A stretch of DNA of 64,000 bases, taken from NCBI RefSeq assembly GCF_017311575.1, contig NZ_JAFFQY010000044.1, positions 124,001 to 188,000 of the forward strand, written 5' to 3'. Of this stretch, positions 15,285-23,891 are shown piece by piece (position 1 is the stretch's first letter; every line of letters begins with the position of its first letter). Position numbers and translations under genes: made by a program. The stretch comes from Roseococcus thiosulfatophilus. Lineage in GTDB: Bacteria > Pseudomonadota > Alphaproteobacteria > Acetobacterales > Acetobacteraceae. The notes beneath the pieces were generated by a model. The model had not been told where the DNA came from and searched no databases. It was given only the letters and a program-made list of their open reading frames with translations.

Positions 15285-17219
15285 ATGAACAAGCTTGCTT
15301 CGGCCCGCGTCCTGCTGAACTTCGCGCTGGACGCGGTGCTGGCGGTGCTGGCCCTTCCCCTGGCGCTCTGGCTGGCGGGGCCGGGAAGCTGGCCGCCCGA
15401 CCCCGGCTGGTGGGCCATGGGCGGCGTCCTGGCGGCGCTGACGGTGCTGGTGCCGGCCTGGGCCTTCGGGCTGCACAACCAGTATTGGCGCTTCGCCGGG
15501 CTGCGCGACCTGCTGGCGGTCATGGCCGCCGCCCTCATGGCCGCGCTGATCTTCTGGCTGGCGAACGCGGCCCTGGGGGCCTGGCGGCCCGCCAACCCCG
15601 CCTTCCCGGTGCTGCATGCCATGGTGCTGGCCGGCCTGCTGGGGGTGCCGCGGTTGGTCAGCCGGCTGCAGGCGTTGCGCCGCGTCTGGGAACAGCAGGG
15701 CCTGCCGCCCATCCTGGTGGTGGGCTCGGCCGACCAGGTGGACCTCTTCATCCATGCCCTGGCGCGGGAGAAGCGCCCCAGCTACCGCGTCCAGGGCGTG
15801 CTGACGCGCCGCACGCGCCAGACGGGAAGGCGCCTGCACGGCCAGCCCATCCTGGGCGCCATCGAGGAGGCGGAGGCGGTGCTGGACCGCCTGCGCGCCG
15901 AGGGCCGGCTTCCCGCCCTGCTGGTGCTGGCCTCGCCCGAGACGCGCGGGCCGGCGCTGGAGACGCTGCTCGACGCCGCCGATCGCCACGGCATCCCGGT
16001 GCGCGCCGCCCCCCTGCCCACGGCGCTGAGCCATGCCCCGTCCTTGGGCGAGGGGCCGCGCATGGACCTTCGCCCCGTCTCCATCGAGGAGTTGCTCGAC
16101 CGCCCCCAGGTGCCGCTGGACCGCGAGGGGATGGCGCGCCTCGTGCAGGGGCGGCGCGTGCTGGTCACGGGCGCGGGCGGCACCATCGGCGGCGAGCTGG
16201 CGCGGCAGGTGGCGGCCTTGGGCCCCGCCATGCTGACGCTGCTCGATCACGGCGAATACGCGCTCTACGAGATCAACCTCGAACTGAGCGAGCACCATCC
16301 GGGCGTGCCGCGCCGCGCCATCCTGGCCGATATCCGCGACGAGGCGCGGCTGCGCCGCATCATGGAGGAGGCGCGGCCCGAGCTGCTGTTCCACGCCGCC
16401 GCGCTGAAGCACGTGCCCATGGTCGAGAACGACCCGCTGGAGGGCATGCTGACCAACGCCCATGGCACCCGCGTGGTGGCGGAGGCCGCGCGGGCCGCGG
16501 GCTGCGGGCTGATGGTGTTCATCTCGACCGACAAGGCGGTGAACCCGACCAGCGTGATGGGCGCCACCAAGCGCCTGGCCGAGATGTTCTGCCAGGCGCT
16601 GGACAAGCAGGCGCGGGCGGGGGACGGCCAGATGCGCTGCATCACGGTGCGCTTCGGCAATGTGCTGGGCAGCACGGGCAGCGTGGTGCCGCTGTTCCGC
16701 CGGCAGCTGGAGCGTGGCGGCCCGCTGACCGTGACCCACCCCGACATGCGCCGCTATTTCATGACGGTGCGCGAGGCGGTGGGCCTCGTGCTCCAGGCGG
16801 CCGTGGTGGGCGCCGCCGACCGCGAGGACACGCCGCCCGAGCTGCGCGATGGCGGCATCTTCGTGCTCGACATGGGCAACCCCGTGAAGATCGTGGACCT
16901 GGCGCGGCGGATGATCCGCCTGGCCGGCCTGCGCCCGGACGAGGATGTGGAAATCCGCTTCACCGGCCTGCGCCCCGGCGAGAAGCTGTTCGAGGAGATG
17001 TTCCACGGGCAGGAGCCGCCCCGGCCCACGCGCTTCCCGGGCCTGCTGGTGGCGACGCCGCGCACCGCCGACCCCGCGCTGGTCGGCCGGGCGCTGGAGG
17101 AGATCGCGGCCACGGCGCGGGCGGGGCAGGCGCGGCTGGCGCTGGCGCAGCTTTCGCGGCTGGTGCCGGAGTTCGAGCATGAGACGAGCGCTGGCCGAAG
17201 CGGGAGCGCCGCGGGCTGA
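15285..17219 (+). CDS. Membrane-bound UDP-sugar 4,6-dehydratase (CapD/PglF/WbpM family)
   Basis: 644 residues. Four N-terminal membrane helices (about 9-30, 45-62, 75-95, 105-122), a CoA-binding-like Rossmann domain (about 140-250), then an extended-SDR catalytic domain. NAD is bound by TGAGGTIG (295-302). The active site STDKAVNPTSVMGATKR (414-430) has Met where classic SDRs have Tyr, exactly as in PglF, FlaA1 and WbpM. The family converts UDP-GlcNAc to the 4-keto-6-deoxy sugar, the substrate for the aminotransferases encoded on both sides. A strong ribosome site AAGGAGG lies 7 nt before the ATG. The preceding gene ends 23 bp upstream. Confidence 0.9.
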   Translation: MNKLASARVLLNFALDAVLAVLALPLALWLAGPGSWPPDPGWWAMGGVLAALTVLVPAWAFGLHNQYWRFAGLRDLLAVMAAALMAALIFWLANAALGAWRPANPAFPVLHAMVLAGLLGVPRLVSRLQALRRVWEQQGLPPILVVGSADQVDLFIHALAREKRPSYRVQGVLTRRTRQTGRRLHGQPILGAIEEAEAVLDRLRAEGRLPALLVLASPETRGPALETLLDAADRHGIPVRAAPLPTALSHAPSLGEGPRMDLRPVSIEELLDRPQVPLDREGMARLVQGRRVLVTGAGGTIGGELARQVAALGPAMLTLLDHGEYALYEINLELSEHHPGVPRRAILADIRDEARLRRIMEEARPELLFHAAALKHVPMVENDPLEGMLTNAHGTRVVAEAARAAGCGLMVFISTDKAVNPTSVMGATKRLAEMFCQALDKQARAGDGQMRCITVRFGNVLGSTGSVVPLFRRQLERGGPLTVTHPDMRRYFMTVREAVGLVLQAAVVGAADREDTPPELRDGGIFVLDMGNPVKIVDLARRMIRLAGLRPDEDVEIRFTGLRPGEKLFEEMFHGQEPPRPTRFPGLLVATPRTADPALVGRALEEIAATARAGQARLALAQLSRLVPEFEHETSAGRSGSAAG

Positions 17220-17324
17220 ACCTGGCCCGTCACCCCTGGTTTGTCACATGGGGACATGAAACGGGACCGGCCGAAGGGGGGGAGGGGGCTTGATCCTTCC
17301 CGCACGGCGTTGGACGAGGCCATC

Positions 17325-18482
17325 ATGAACGTCATGCCAAAGCCCATCGCCCTCTTCGACATGCAGGCGCAGCAGGCGCTGATCCGCGAGGCGCTGGATG
17401 CGCGCATCGCCTCGGTCCTCTCCTCCGGCCGCTTCATCAACGGGCCCGAGGTGGCGGAGCTGGAGGCGCAGCTCGCCACCTTCGCGGGGGTGGCCCACGC
17501 CGTCGGCGTCTCCTCCGGCACGGATGCGCTGCAGATCGCCATGATGGCCGAGGGGATCGGCCGGGGCGACGCGGTCTTCCTGCCCGCCTTCACCTACACC
17601 GCCACCGCCGAGGTGCCGCTGGTGCTGGGCGCCACCCCCATCTTCGTGGATGTGGACCGCGAGACCTTCAACATGGACATGGCGGACCTCGCTTCCCGTG
17701 TGGAGCAGGTGGCGCGCGAGGGGCGCCTCAGGCCCCGCGCCGTGGTGGGTGTGGACCTGTTCGGCCTGCCGGCGGACTGGCCCGCCATCCGCGGCCTCTG
17801 CGCGCGGCATGGCATGTTCACGTTGGACGACGCGGCCCAGGCCTTCGGGGCAAAGCTGCATGGCAGCCCGTTGGGCGGCCATGCCGAGGCGACGGCGCTG
17901 AGCTTCTATCCGACCAAGACGCTGGGCTGCTACGGCGATGGCGGCGCGCTGCTGACCAACTCGGCCGAACGGGCGGAGCTGTATCGTTCGCTCCGCACCC
18001 ATGGCGAGGGCGGGTCGCGCTACGAGGTGCTGCGGACGGGCATGAACGGGCGGCTGGACACGCTCCAGGCCGCCATCCTGCTGTGCAAGATGACGCTCTT
18101 CCCCGGCGAGATCGCGGCCCGCGCCCGCGTGGCCGGCTGGTATCAGGAGCGGCTGACCGGTCAGGTGGCGCTGCAGGCCCGGCCCGCCGGCTGCGAAAGC
18201 GCCTGGGGCCTCTACACCATCCGCTGCGCCGATGCGGCCGAGCGGGCGCGGGTGCAGGCCTCGCTGAAGGCCGAGGGCATTCCCTTCGGCGTCTACTACC
18301 CCAAGCCGCTGCACCACCAGCCGGCCTACCAGGCCGCCCACGCGGCGGGTTTCGCGGGCACGCCGCCCGCTTTGCCCGTCAGTGAAAGCCTGTGCGACCA
18401 GGTGCTGTCGCTGCCCATGCACCCCTATCTGACCGAGGCGGAGGTGGAGCGCGTCTGCGCCGCCGTCAGCGCGGGGCTTTGA
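17325..18482 (+). CDS. DegT/DnrJ/EryC1/StrS-family PLP aminotransferase (WbpE-like)
   Basis: 385 residues. Second PLP aminotransferase of the cluster. GRFINGPEVAELEAQLA and GVSSGTDALQIAMMA are family hallmarks; DDAAQAFGAKLHG carries the Asp that contacts the PLP nitrogen, and the Schiff-base Lys is in SFYPTKTLGCYGDGGA (about K198). That last motif, with C/AYGDGGA, is the WbpE/QdtB/FdtB type, which usually makes 3-amino or 4-amino UDP/dTDP sugars. The ATG at 17325 was chosen because upstream sequence lacks homology-like content; ATG at 17334 is an alternative. About 105 bp separate it from the dehydratase, so it may have its own promoter. Confidence 0.87.
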   Translation: MNVMPKPIALFDMQAQQALIREALDARIASVLSSGRFINGPEVAELEAQLATFAGVAHAVGVSSGTDALQIAMMAEGIGRGDAVFLPAFTYTATAEVPLVLGATPIFVDVDRETFNMDMADLASRVEQVAREGRLRPRAVVGVDLFGLPADWPAIRGLCARHGMFTLDDAAQAFGAKLHGSPLGGHAEATALSFYPTKTLGCYGDGGALLTNSAERAELYRSLRTHGEGGSRYEVLRTGMNGRLDTLQAAILLCKMTLFPGEIAARARVAGWYQERLTGQVALQARPAGCESAWGLYTIRCADAAERARVQASLKAEGIPFGVYYPKPLHHQPAYQAAHAAGFAGTPPALPVSESLCDQVLSLPMHPYLTEAEVERVCAAVSAGL

Positions 18483-18497
18483 TCGGGAATCTCGATC
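18481..18497. promoter_or_regulatory. Inverted repeat upstream of ahpC, possible OxyR-type site
   Basis: GATCG-GGAATCT-CGATC is a perfect five-bp inverted repeat with a seven-bp centre, overlapping the stop codon of the preceding gene. OxyR sites use ATAG-N7-CTAT spacing, and OxyR commonly controls ahpC. The spacing fits but the half-site sequence is only a partial match. A TTGAAA at 18504-18509 could be a -35 element. Confidence 0.3.
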
Positions 18498-18620
18498 AGG
18501 CCGTTGAAAACTCTTCATTGGCCAAATCATGCTGCACCGCGGTAAGTCCCCGCACGGCCGGAACAATCCGGCACGTCTGAACCGGCGCCGCCCCTGCCGC
18601 GGCGCCACAGGAGAAGCCGC

Positions 18621-19196
18621 ATGCTGACCGTTGGCGACAAGTTCCCCGCCTTCAAGCTCACCGCCGTCAAGGGTGGCCCCGAGGGCCTGGGCGGCCCCGG
18701 CAAGTCCTTCGAGGAGATCACCTCCGACAGCAACCCCGGCAAGTGGAAGATCGTCTTTTTCTGGCCGAAGGACTTCACCTTCATCTGCCCGACCGAAATC
18801 GCGGCCTTCGGCAAGCTCAACACCGAGTTCGCCGACCGTGACGCCGTGGTCTATGGCGTGTCCACCGACAGCGAGTTCGTCCACCTGAACTGGCGCGTCT
18901 ACAACGAGGACATCAAGACGCTGCCCTTCCCCATGCTGGCGGATGTGAAGCGCGAGCTGTCCACGGCGCTGGGCGTGCTGGACAAGGAGGCCGGCGTGCC
19001 CCTGCGCGTGACGTTCATCGTGGACCCGGACAACACCATCCAGCACGTGACGGTGAACGGGCTGAACGTGGGCCGCAACCCGCAGGAGACGCTGCGCGTG
19101 CTCGACGCGCTGCAGACCGACGAGCTGTGCCCCTGCAACTGGACGAAGGGCGAAGAGGCCCTGAAGCCGCAGGAACTGTTCGAAAAGGCGGCCTAA
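18621..19196 (+). CDS. ahpC: Alkyl hydroperoxide reductase C, typical peroxiredoxin
   Basis: 191 residues. Reduces hydrogen peroxide, organic peroxides and peroxynitrite. The peroxidatic Cys is C56 in DFTFICPTEIAAF. The C-terminal DELCPCNW gives two cysteines (C170, C172), the three-Cys layout of the actinobacterial-type AhpC that is recycled by AhpD rather than AhpF. That fits the ahpD gene directly downstream. The ribosome site AGGAGAAG is 6 nt before the ATG. The stop codon sits in the loop of a perfect ten-bp hairpin. Confidence 0.95.
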   Translation: MLTVGDKFPAFKLTAVKGGPEGLGGPGKSFEEITSDSNPGKWKIVFFWPKDFTFICPTEIAAFGKLNTEFADRDAVVYGVSTDSEFVHLNWRVYNEDIKTLPFPMLADVKRELSTALGVLDKEAGVPLRVTFIVDPDNTIQHVTVNGLNVGRNPQETLRVLDALQTDELCPCNWTKGEEALKPQELFEKAA

Positions 19197-19207
19197 AGGC
19201 CGCCTTT
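19184..19207 (+). terminator. Perfect hairpin over the ahpC stop codon (terminator or attenuator)
   Basis: AAAGGCGGCC (19184-19193) pairs perfectly with GGCCGCCTTT (19198-19207) around a TAAA loop that contains the stop codon. Only three T follow, so termination may be partial. That would fit ahpC being made in excess over ahpD. Confidence 0.6.
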
Positions 19208-19228
19208 GTCGCCGGCAGCGGTAGCCGC

Positions 19229-19322
19229 CACACCAACCCTACCGCCGCCGGCGAAAGGGGGGCAGTCAGCCCCCCTTAGACCCCCCGCTTTCGGCCGCAT
19301 GCGCGGCCGAAAGGTTGGTGTG
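19229..19322 (+). other. Structured intergenic element between ahpC and ahpD
   Basis: An outer perfect ten-bp stem, CACACCAACC (19229-19238) with GGTTGGTGTG (19313-19322), encloses two more perfect stems. These are GGGGGGC-AGTCA-GCCCCCC (19257-19275) and the 11-bp stem CTTTCGGCCGC-ATGC-GCGGCCGAAAG (19288-19313). The third directly abuts the outer stem, so they could stack. This is a multibranch fold, not a simple terminator: no T tract follows. It ends 31 bp before the ahpD ATG. It could stabilise or separate the two messages, or be a repeat element. Confidence 0.6.
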
Positions 19323-19353
19323 TTCCCCTTGTCATCTGTTGTTGGAGCCCGCC

Positions 19354-19884
19354 ATGTCGCTGGAAGCGCTGCGCAATGCCCTGCCCGAATACGCCAAGGA
19401 CCAGAAGCTGAACCTGGGTTCGCTGTCCACCGAGCCTTCGCTGAACCAGCAGCAGCGCGCGGGCTGCTTCATCGTCTCGGCGCTGGCCAGCCGCAACGCC
19501 GTGGTGTCGAAGCACATCGTCGCGGAGTTCGGCCCCCAGCTCTCCGTCGAGGCGCTGAACGCCGCCAAGGCCGCCGCCTCCATCATGGGCATGAACAACA
19601 TCTACTATCGCTTCACGCACCTGGTGCATGGCGACTATGCGACCATGCCGGCCAAGCTGCGGATGAACATCATGGCCAGGCCCGGCGTGGAGAAGGTGGA
19701 TTTCGAGCTGTGGTCGCTCGCGGTCTCGGCCATCAATGGCTGCGGCATGTGCATGGAAAGCCATGAGAAAGTGCTGCTCCAGCACGGCGTGACCAAGGAA
19801 CAGGTGCAGGCCGCGGTCCGCATCGCCGCCGTGGTCCATGCCACCGCCGCCACGCTGGATGCCGAGGCGGCGCTCGCCGCCTGA
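19354..19884 (+). CDS. ahpD: Alkylhydroperoxidase AhpD
   Basis: 176 residues. AhpD reduces oxidised AhpC and has weak peroxidase activity itself. The redox site is C130 and C133 in [14 protein letters not shown], with the proton-relay His137 and upstream Glu (E118 in VDFELWSLA) of the family. The helical core [24 protein letters not shown] is typical. The ATG at 19354 ([16 protein letters not shown]) was chosen by homology; the frame is open upstream but enters the structured intergenic element. Partner of ahpC just upstream. Confidence 0.95.
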   Translation: MSLEALRNALPEYAKDQKLNLGSLSTEPSLNQQQRAGCFIVSALASRNAVVSKHIVAEFGPQLSVEALNAAKAAASIMGMNNIYYRFTHLVHGDYATMPAKLRMNIMARPGVEKVDFELWSLAVSAINGCGMCMESHEKVLLQHGVTKEQVQAAVRIAAVVHATAATLDAEAALAA

Positions 19885-19930
19885 GACGGGTCTTCACCCG
19901 CCGTTAACTGCCCCATGCGCCAATGGGCGC

Positions 19931-21586
19931 ATGGACTCCCCGCGCCCTCAGGCCGACCGTGAGCGTTTCATCGCCTTCGCCTTCGCCGCCGCCGAGCTTC
20001 TGGTGGAGGTGGGGGCGGATGGCCGGATCGTCTTTGCCGCCGGCGCCTTCCGCCAGCGCCTGGGGCGTGAGCCCGAAAGCCTGGTGGGGCGCCTGCCCAG
20101 CGAAATCCTCGCGCCCGAGGACCGTGACGCCTTCGCGGCCGCCATGGCCCTGCTGCCCACCCGCGGCCGCCTGCCGCCCAGCGCCTATGCGCTGAACGAT
20201 GGCGAGCGCACGCCCTTCGCCGTGGCCGGCCTGTCCATGCCCCATGCCTGCGGCACCTCCCGCTTCTGCCTGACCTTCGCGCCGCTGCCCCAGGGCAGCG
20301 CGCACGCCGCCACCAAGACCAGCCCCAGCCTGCTGACCCGCGCGGCCGAACAGCGCCTGCGGGAGGGGGAGAGGGCGCGCCTTGCCCTCATCGAGGTGGC
20401 GGGCGTGCCGGAGGCCGAGGCCGATGCGCTCCGCGGGATGCTGGCGTCCGGCCGGGGGGGCGGGCTGTCCTTCTGCCATGACCCCACGGCGCCGGGCGCG
20501 GGCCCCGACCACCCCATCCGCGCGCGCCTGCCGGAGATGGAATCGCTCCGCAACATCCTGACGCGGGAGACGGGCGGCGCCCTGGTCGCGCGCCTGGCCC
20601 CGGGCCGCTACGGGGTGCTGCAGGAACCCGACGCCACGCCCGACCTCGCCGCCATCGCCCGCGCGGTCGAGGCGGTGCTGGGCGACCAGGCGGAGGTCTC
20701 GGTGAACCTCGCCGCGCAAATTGACCTGGCGCCCGGCGCGCTCTCGCCCATCCAGGCCGCGCGCGCGCTGCGGCACGGGCTCGCGGTCTTCGCCCGGCTG
20801 GGGGCGGAGGGGCTGAAGGAGGCCGGCTTCGAGAACGGGCTGGAGGGCATCGTCTCGCGCATCGCCGCCCGCGCGGGGGCGCTGCGCCTGGCGGTGGCCG
20901 AGCGGCGCTTCCGGCTGGAATTCCAGCCCATCGCGACGCTCGCCACCCGCCAGATCCATCATTACGAGGCGTTGCTGCGCCCGCACCCCGAGGTGCTGAG
21001 GCCCGGCGAGGGCCCGCAGGACTTCATCACCCTGGCCGAGACGGTGGGCCTGACGGAGGAGCTGGACATGGCCGTGGCCTCGCTCGCCATCGCCTCCATT
21101 CCCGCCCTGCCGCCGGGCCGGCATCTGGCCTTCAACATCTCGGGGCTTTCGGCGCAGTCCAAATCCTTCCGCACGCGGCTGCTGGCGCTGATTGACCGTG
21201 ACCGCCGCGCCGCCGCCCGGCTGATGGTGGAGCTGACCGAGAGCGCCGAGATCGAGAACCAAGCCAGCGCCGCCCTCACCCTGTCCGAGCTGCGGGAGCG
21301 GGGGGTGCGGGTCTGCCTCGACGATTTCGGCGCGGGGGCCGCCTCCTTCCGCTATCTGCGCGCCTTACCGGTGGATTACGTGAAAGTGGATGGCAGCTAT
21401 GTCGTCGCCGCCCTGACCAGTGAGCGGGACCGGAGCTTCGTGCAGGCCATGGTGGACCTCTCACAGGCGGTGGGCGCGGCCGTGGTGGCCGAGCATATCG
21501 AAACGGAGGAATGCGCCGCCCTGATGCAGGAACTGGGCGTGAAGTTCGGCCAGGGCTGGCTGTTCGGGAAGGCGGGGCCGCTGTAG
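19931..21586 (+). CDS. EAL-domain protein with N-terminal PAS-like and degenerate GGDEF-like regions
   Basis: 551 residues, no membrane segment. Residues about 15-120 look like a PAS fold. Residues about 135-290 resemble a decayed GGDEF domain, with APGRYGVL at the position of the GGDEF motif. The C-terminal EAL domain (about 315-545) keeps the signature EALLR (346-350), the metal ligands in FNIS, ELTESAEIE, LDDFGAG and VKVD, and a C-terminal QGWLFG, so cyclic-di-GMP phosphodiesterase activity is plausible. The AEGVET loop reads AEHIETEE, an unusual change next to the catalytic Glu. The ATG at 19931 is used. It follows ahpD by 46 bp. Confidence 0.82.
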   Translation: MDSPRPQADRERFIAFAFAAAELLVEVGADGRIVFAAGAFRQRLGREPESLVGRLPSEILAPEDRDAFAAAMALLPTRGRLPPSAYALNDGERTPFAVAGLSMPHACGTSRFCLTFAPLPQGSAHAATKTSPSLLTRAAEQRLREGERARLALIEVAGVPEAEADALRGMLASGRGGGLSFCHDPTAPGAGPDHPIRARLPEMESLRNILTRETGGALVARLAPGRYGVLQEPDATPDLAAIARAVEAVLGDQAEVSVNLAAQIDLAPGALSPIQAARALRHGLAVFARLGAEGLKEAGFENGLEGIVSRIAARAGALRLAVAERRFRLEFQPIATLATRQIHHYEALLRPHPEVLRPGEGPQDFITLAETVGLTEELDMAVASLAIASIPALPPGRHLAFNISGLSAQSKSFRTRLLALIDRDRRAAARLMVELTESAEIENQASAALTLSELRERGVRVCLDDFGAGAASFRYLRALPVDYVKVDGSYVVAALTSERDRSFVQAMVDLSQAVGAAVVAEHIETEECAALMQELGVKFGQGWLFGKAGPL

Positions 21587-21654
21587 CGGCCCCCCCCTGT
21601 AGCGGGGCAACGCGCGGATGGCGCGCGGGGGGCCGCCGCGCCAGACTGCGCCGC

Positions 21655-22704
21655 ATGGACAGCATCGCCCCCACCCTCGACGATCTCCGCTGGCAGGCGG
21701 TGCTGGGGCGGGAGGCCGCGCCCGCCTGCGGGTCGTTCCTCTACGCCGTGACCACCCAGGGCGTCTTTTGCCGGCCGGGTTGCCCGGCGCGGCCGCCCCT
21801 GCGCCGCAACACCCGCTTCTTCGCCTGCGTCGCCACGGCTGAGGCCGCGGGCTTTCGCGCCTGCAAGCGCTGCGACCCGAAGGGCGAGCGCGCTTCCCTG
21901 CACCGTGACGCCGTTACCGCCGCCTGCGCGCTGATCGAGGCCAGCGAGACGATCCCGAGCCTCGCGGCGCTCGCCGCCCGCGCCGGCTATGCGCGCCACC
22001 ATTTCCTGCGGATGTTCCGCGAGGTGACGGGCGTCACGCCGCGTTCCTTCGCCGAATCCGTGCGCGGGCGGCGGCTGCAGGCTGCGCTGGCCGGGGGGGC
22101 CAGGGTGGCCGATGCGGTGGCCGAAGCCGGGTTCGGCAGCGAAAGCCGCGTCTACGGGCGGCCCGCGCTGGGCATGACGCCCGGTGCCGCGCGGCGGGGC
22201 GCGCGGGGGGAGGTGATTTCCATGGCCCGCGCGGAGTCCGTGATGGGCCCCCTGCTGGTGGGGGCCACGGCGCGGGGCGTCTGCTTCATCGGCTTCGCGG
22301 AGCCCTTGGAGGCGCTGGAGGGTGACTTGCGCCGTCGCTTCCCCCACGCGACCTTGCAGGAGGACCCGGCGCTGGCGGAGACGGTGGCCGCCATCGCGGC
22401 GCATCTGCGCGAACCTGCGGCGGCGCTGCACCTTCCGCTCGACATTCGCGGCACCGCCTTCCAACGCCGGGTGTGGGAGGCGTTGCAGGCCATCCCTTCC
22501 GGCGAGACGCGCAGCTATGCGGGGCTGGCGGCAGAGATGGGCGCGCCGGCGGCCACGCGCGCCGTGGCGCGGGCCTGCGCGCAGAACCCCTTGGCGCCCA
22601 TCATTCCCTGCCACCGGGTGGTGGCGAAGGATGGCAACCTGACGGGCTATCGCTGGGGGTTGGCGGCGAAGAAGAGGCTGCTGGCCGGGGAAGGGGTGGG
22701 CTAG
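21655..22704 (+). CDS. ada: Ada: methylated-DNA repair protein and transcriptional activator
   Basis: 349 residues. Three modules in the usual order. The N-terminal zinc-bound methylphosphotriester domain has C39, C43, C70 and C73 (GVFCRPGCPARPP and ACKRCDP). A central AraC-type HTH follows (about 85-185, HHFLRMFREVTGVTPRSFAE). The C-terminal O6-methylguanine methyltransferase has the acceptor Cys in IIPCHRVV (about C319). Methyl transfer to the N-terminal Cys turns Ada into an activator of the adaptive response. The start ATG at 21655 lies 68 bp after the EAL gene. Its 3' end overlaps the convergent MFS gene by 4 bp. Confidence 0.94.
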   Translation: MDSIAPTLDDLRWQAVLGREAAPACGSFLYAVTTQGVFCRPGCPARPPLRRNTRFFACVATAEAAGFRACKRCDPKGERASLHRDAVTAACALIEASETIPSLAALAARAGYARHHFLRMFREVTGVTPRSFAESVRGRRLQAALAGGARVADAVAEAGFGSESRVYGRPALGMTPGAARRGARGEVISMARAESVMGPLLVGATARGVCFIGFAEPLEALEGDLRRRFPHATLQEDPALAETVAAIAAHLREPAAALHLPLDIRGTAFQRRVWEALQAIPSGETRSYAGLAAEMGAPAATRAVARACAQNPLAPIIPCHRVVAKDGNLTGYRWGLAAKKRLLAGEGVG

Positions 22705-23891
22705 ACCGGGGCCACCCGCCGCGCCCGCACCCTCTGCCAGGCGAGCAGGGCGAGCGCGGCCACCAGCGGCGGCAGCAGGGTCAGGTTCAGCACCGACCAG
22801 CCGAAGCGGGCATGGATGAAGCCCGAGAGGAAGGCCGTGCAGGCCACCGTGCCGAAGACGATGAAGTCATTCGCCGCCTGGGCCCGCACCCGCTCCTGCG
22901 GCGAATAGCTGGTGGCGAGCAGGGTGGTCGCGCCCACGAACATGAAGTTCCACCCCACGCCCAGCAGGGCGAGGCCGGAGGAGAAATGCCAGAAGCTCTG
23001 CCCCGTCAGCGCCACGGCCACGCTGGCCGCCGTCAGCCCCGCGCCGATCGTGATGATCCGCATGACGCCGAAGCGCGTGATGAGATGGCCGGTGACGAAG
23101 CCCGGCGCGAACATCGCCACCGCATGGGCCTGGATGACGGTGGCCGAGGCGCTGACCGAGAAGCCGCAGAGCATCATCTCCAGCGGCGTCGCCGTCATGG
23201 CGAGGTTCATGGTGCCGTAAGCGACGAGGCCCGCCACGGCGGCCGCCACGAAGGCGGGCCGGCGGATGATCTCGCCCACCGGGGTCGCCACCTTGGGCTT
23301 GGGCGGCGGCGGCGGCAGGCGCAGCCCCAGCAGCAGCGCCATGCAGGCCACGGGCAGCAGGGCCATGACCATGTAGGTGCCGAGGAACAGGTAGGGCAGG
23401 AAGAGCTGGTTCGTGTGCTTCACGATCTCGGGGCCGAAGATCGCGGAGAGCACGGGCCCCGCCATGACGAGGGCGATGGCGCGGGGGCGGTAGGCGGGGG
23501 TGGCGGCCTCGGCCGCGGCGAAGCGGTAGTGCTGGGCGATGCCGAAGCCGGCGCCCGCGAAGACCGCCCCCGCGCAATAGACCAGGAAATCCTGCACCAG
23601 CAGCCCGGTCGCGAAGGTGAGCGAGCCCAGGATGGACAGCACCGCGCCCAGGAAGAAGCCCGTGCGGCGCCCATAGCGGCTGAAGACGAAGGAGGCCGGG
23701 ATGGAGATGGCCATCACCGCCGTCATCTGCACCGCCATGGGCAGGGTGGCGAGGGCGGAGTCGCCGGAGAGGGAGTGGCCGATCAGCGCGCCCATGGCCA
23801 CCTGGCCGATCATGGTGGCGTTCATCAGCGCCTGGCAGAAGAAGAGCCGCCACACGGTGGCCTTCATGGCCCTGTCGTCAGTGTCGCTCAC
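22701..23891 (-). CDS. Major facilitator superfamily transporter
   Basis: 396 residues with about 12 hydrophobic segments, an inner-membrane transporter of unknown substrate. Between helices 2 and 3 is the MFS signature-like SRYGRRTGFFLGA. A cytoplasmic loop LRLPPPPPKPKVATPVG separates the two six-helix halves (about residue 190-205). The gene starts within the stop codon of thiL (ATGA overlap), so it is the last gene of the rib-nus-thi run, but nothing else ties it to thiamine or flavin. Ends convergent with ada. Confidence 0.85.
   Translation of the reverse strand: MSDTDDRAMKATVWRLFFCQALMNATMIGQVAMGALIGHSLSGDSALATLPMAVQMTAVMAISIPASFVFSRYGRRTGFFLGAVLSILGSLTFATGLLVQDFLVYCAGAVFAGAGFGIAQHYRFAAAEAATPAYRPRAIALVMAGPVLSAIFGPEIVKHTNQLFLPYLFLGTYMVMALLPVACMALLLGLRLPPPPPKPKVATPVGEIIRRPAFVAAAVAGLVAYGTMNLAMTATPLEMMLCGFSVSASATVIQAHAVAMFAPGFVTGHLITRFGVMRIITIGAGLTAASVAVALTGQSFWHFSSGLALLGVGWNFMFVGATTLLATSYSPQERVRAQAANDFIVFGTVACTAFLSGFIHARFGWSVLNLTLLPPLVAALALLAWQRVRARRVAPV

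Noticed and set aside
15410-17182. A 590-codon frame inside the dehydratase gene
   Set aside because: Shadow frame of an intact PglF/WbpM-type gene.
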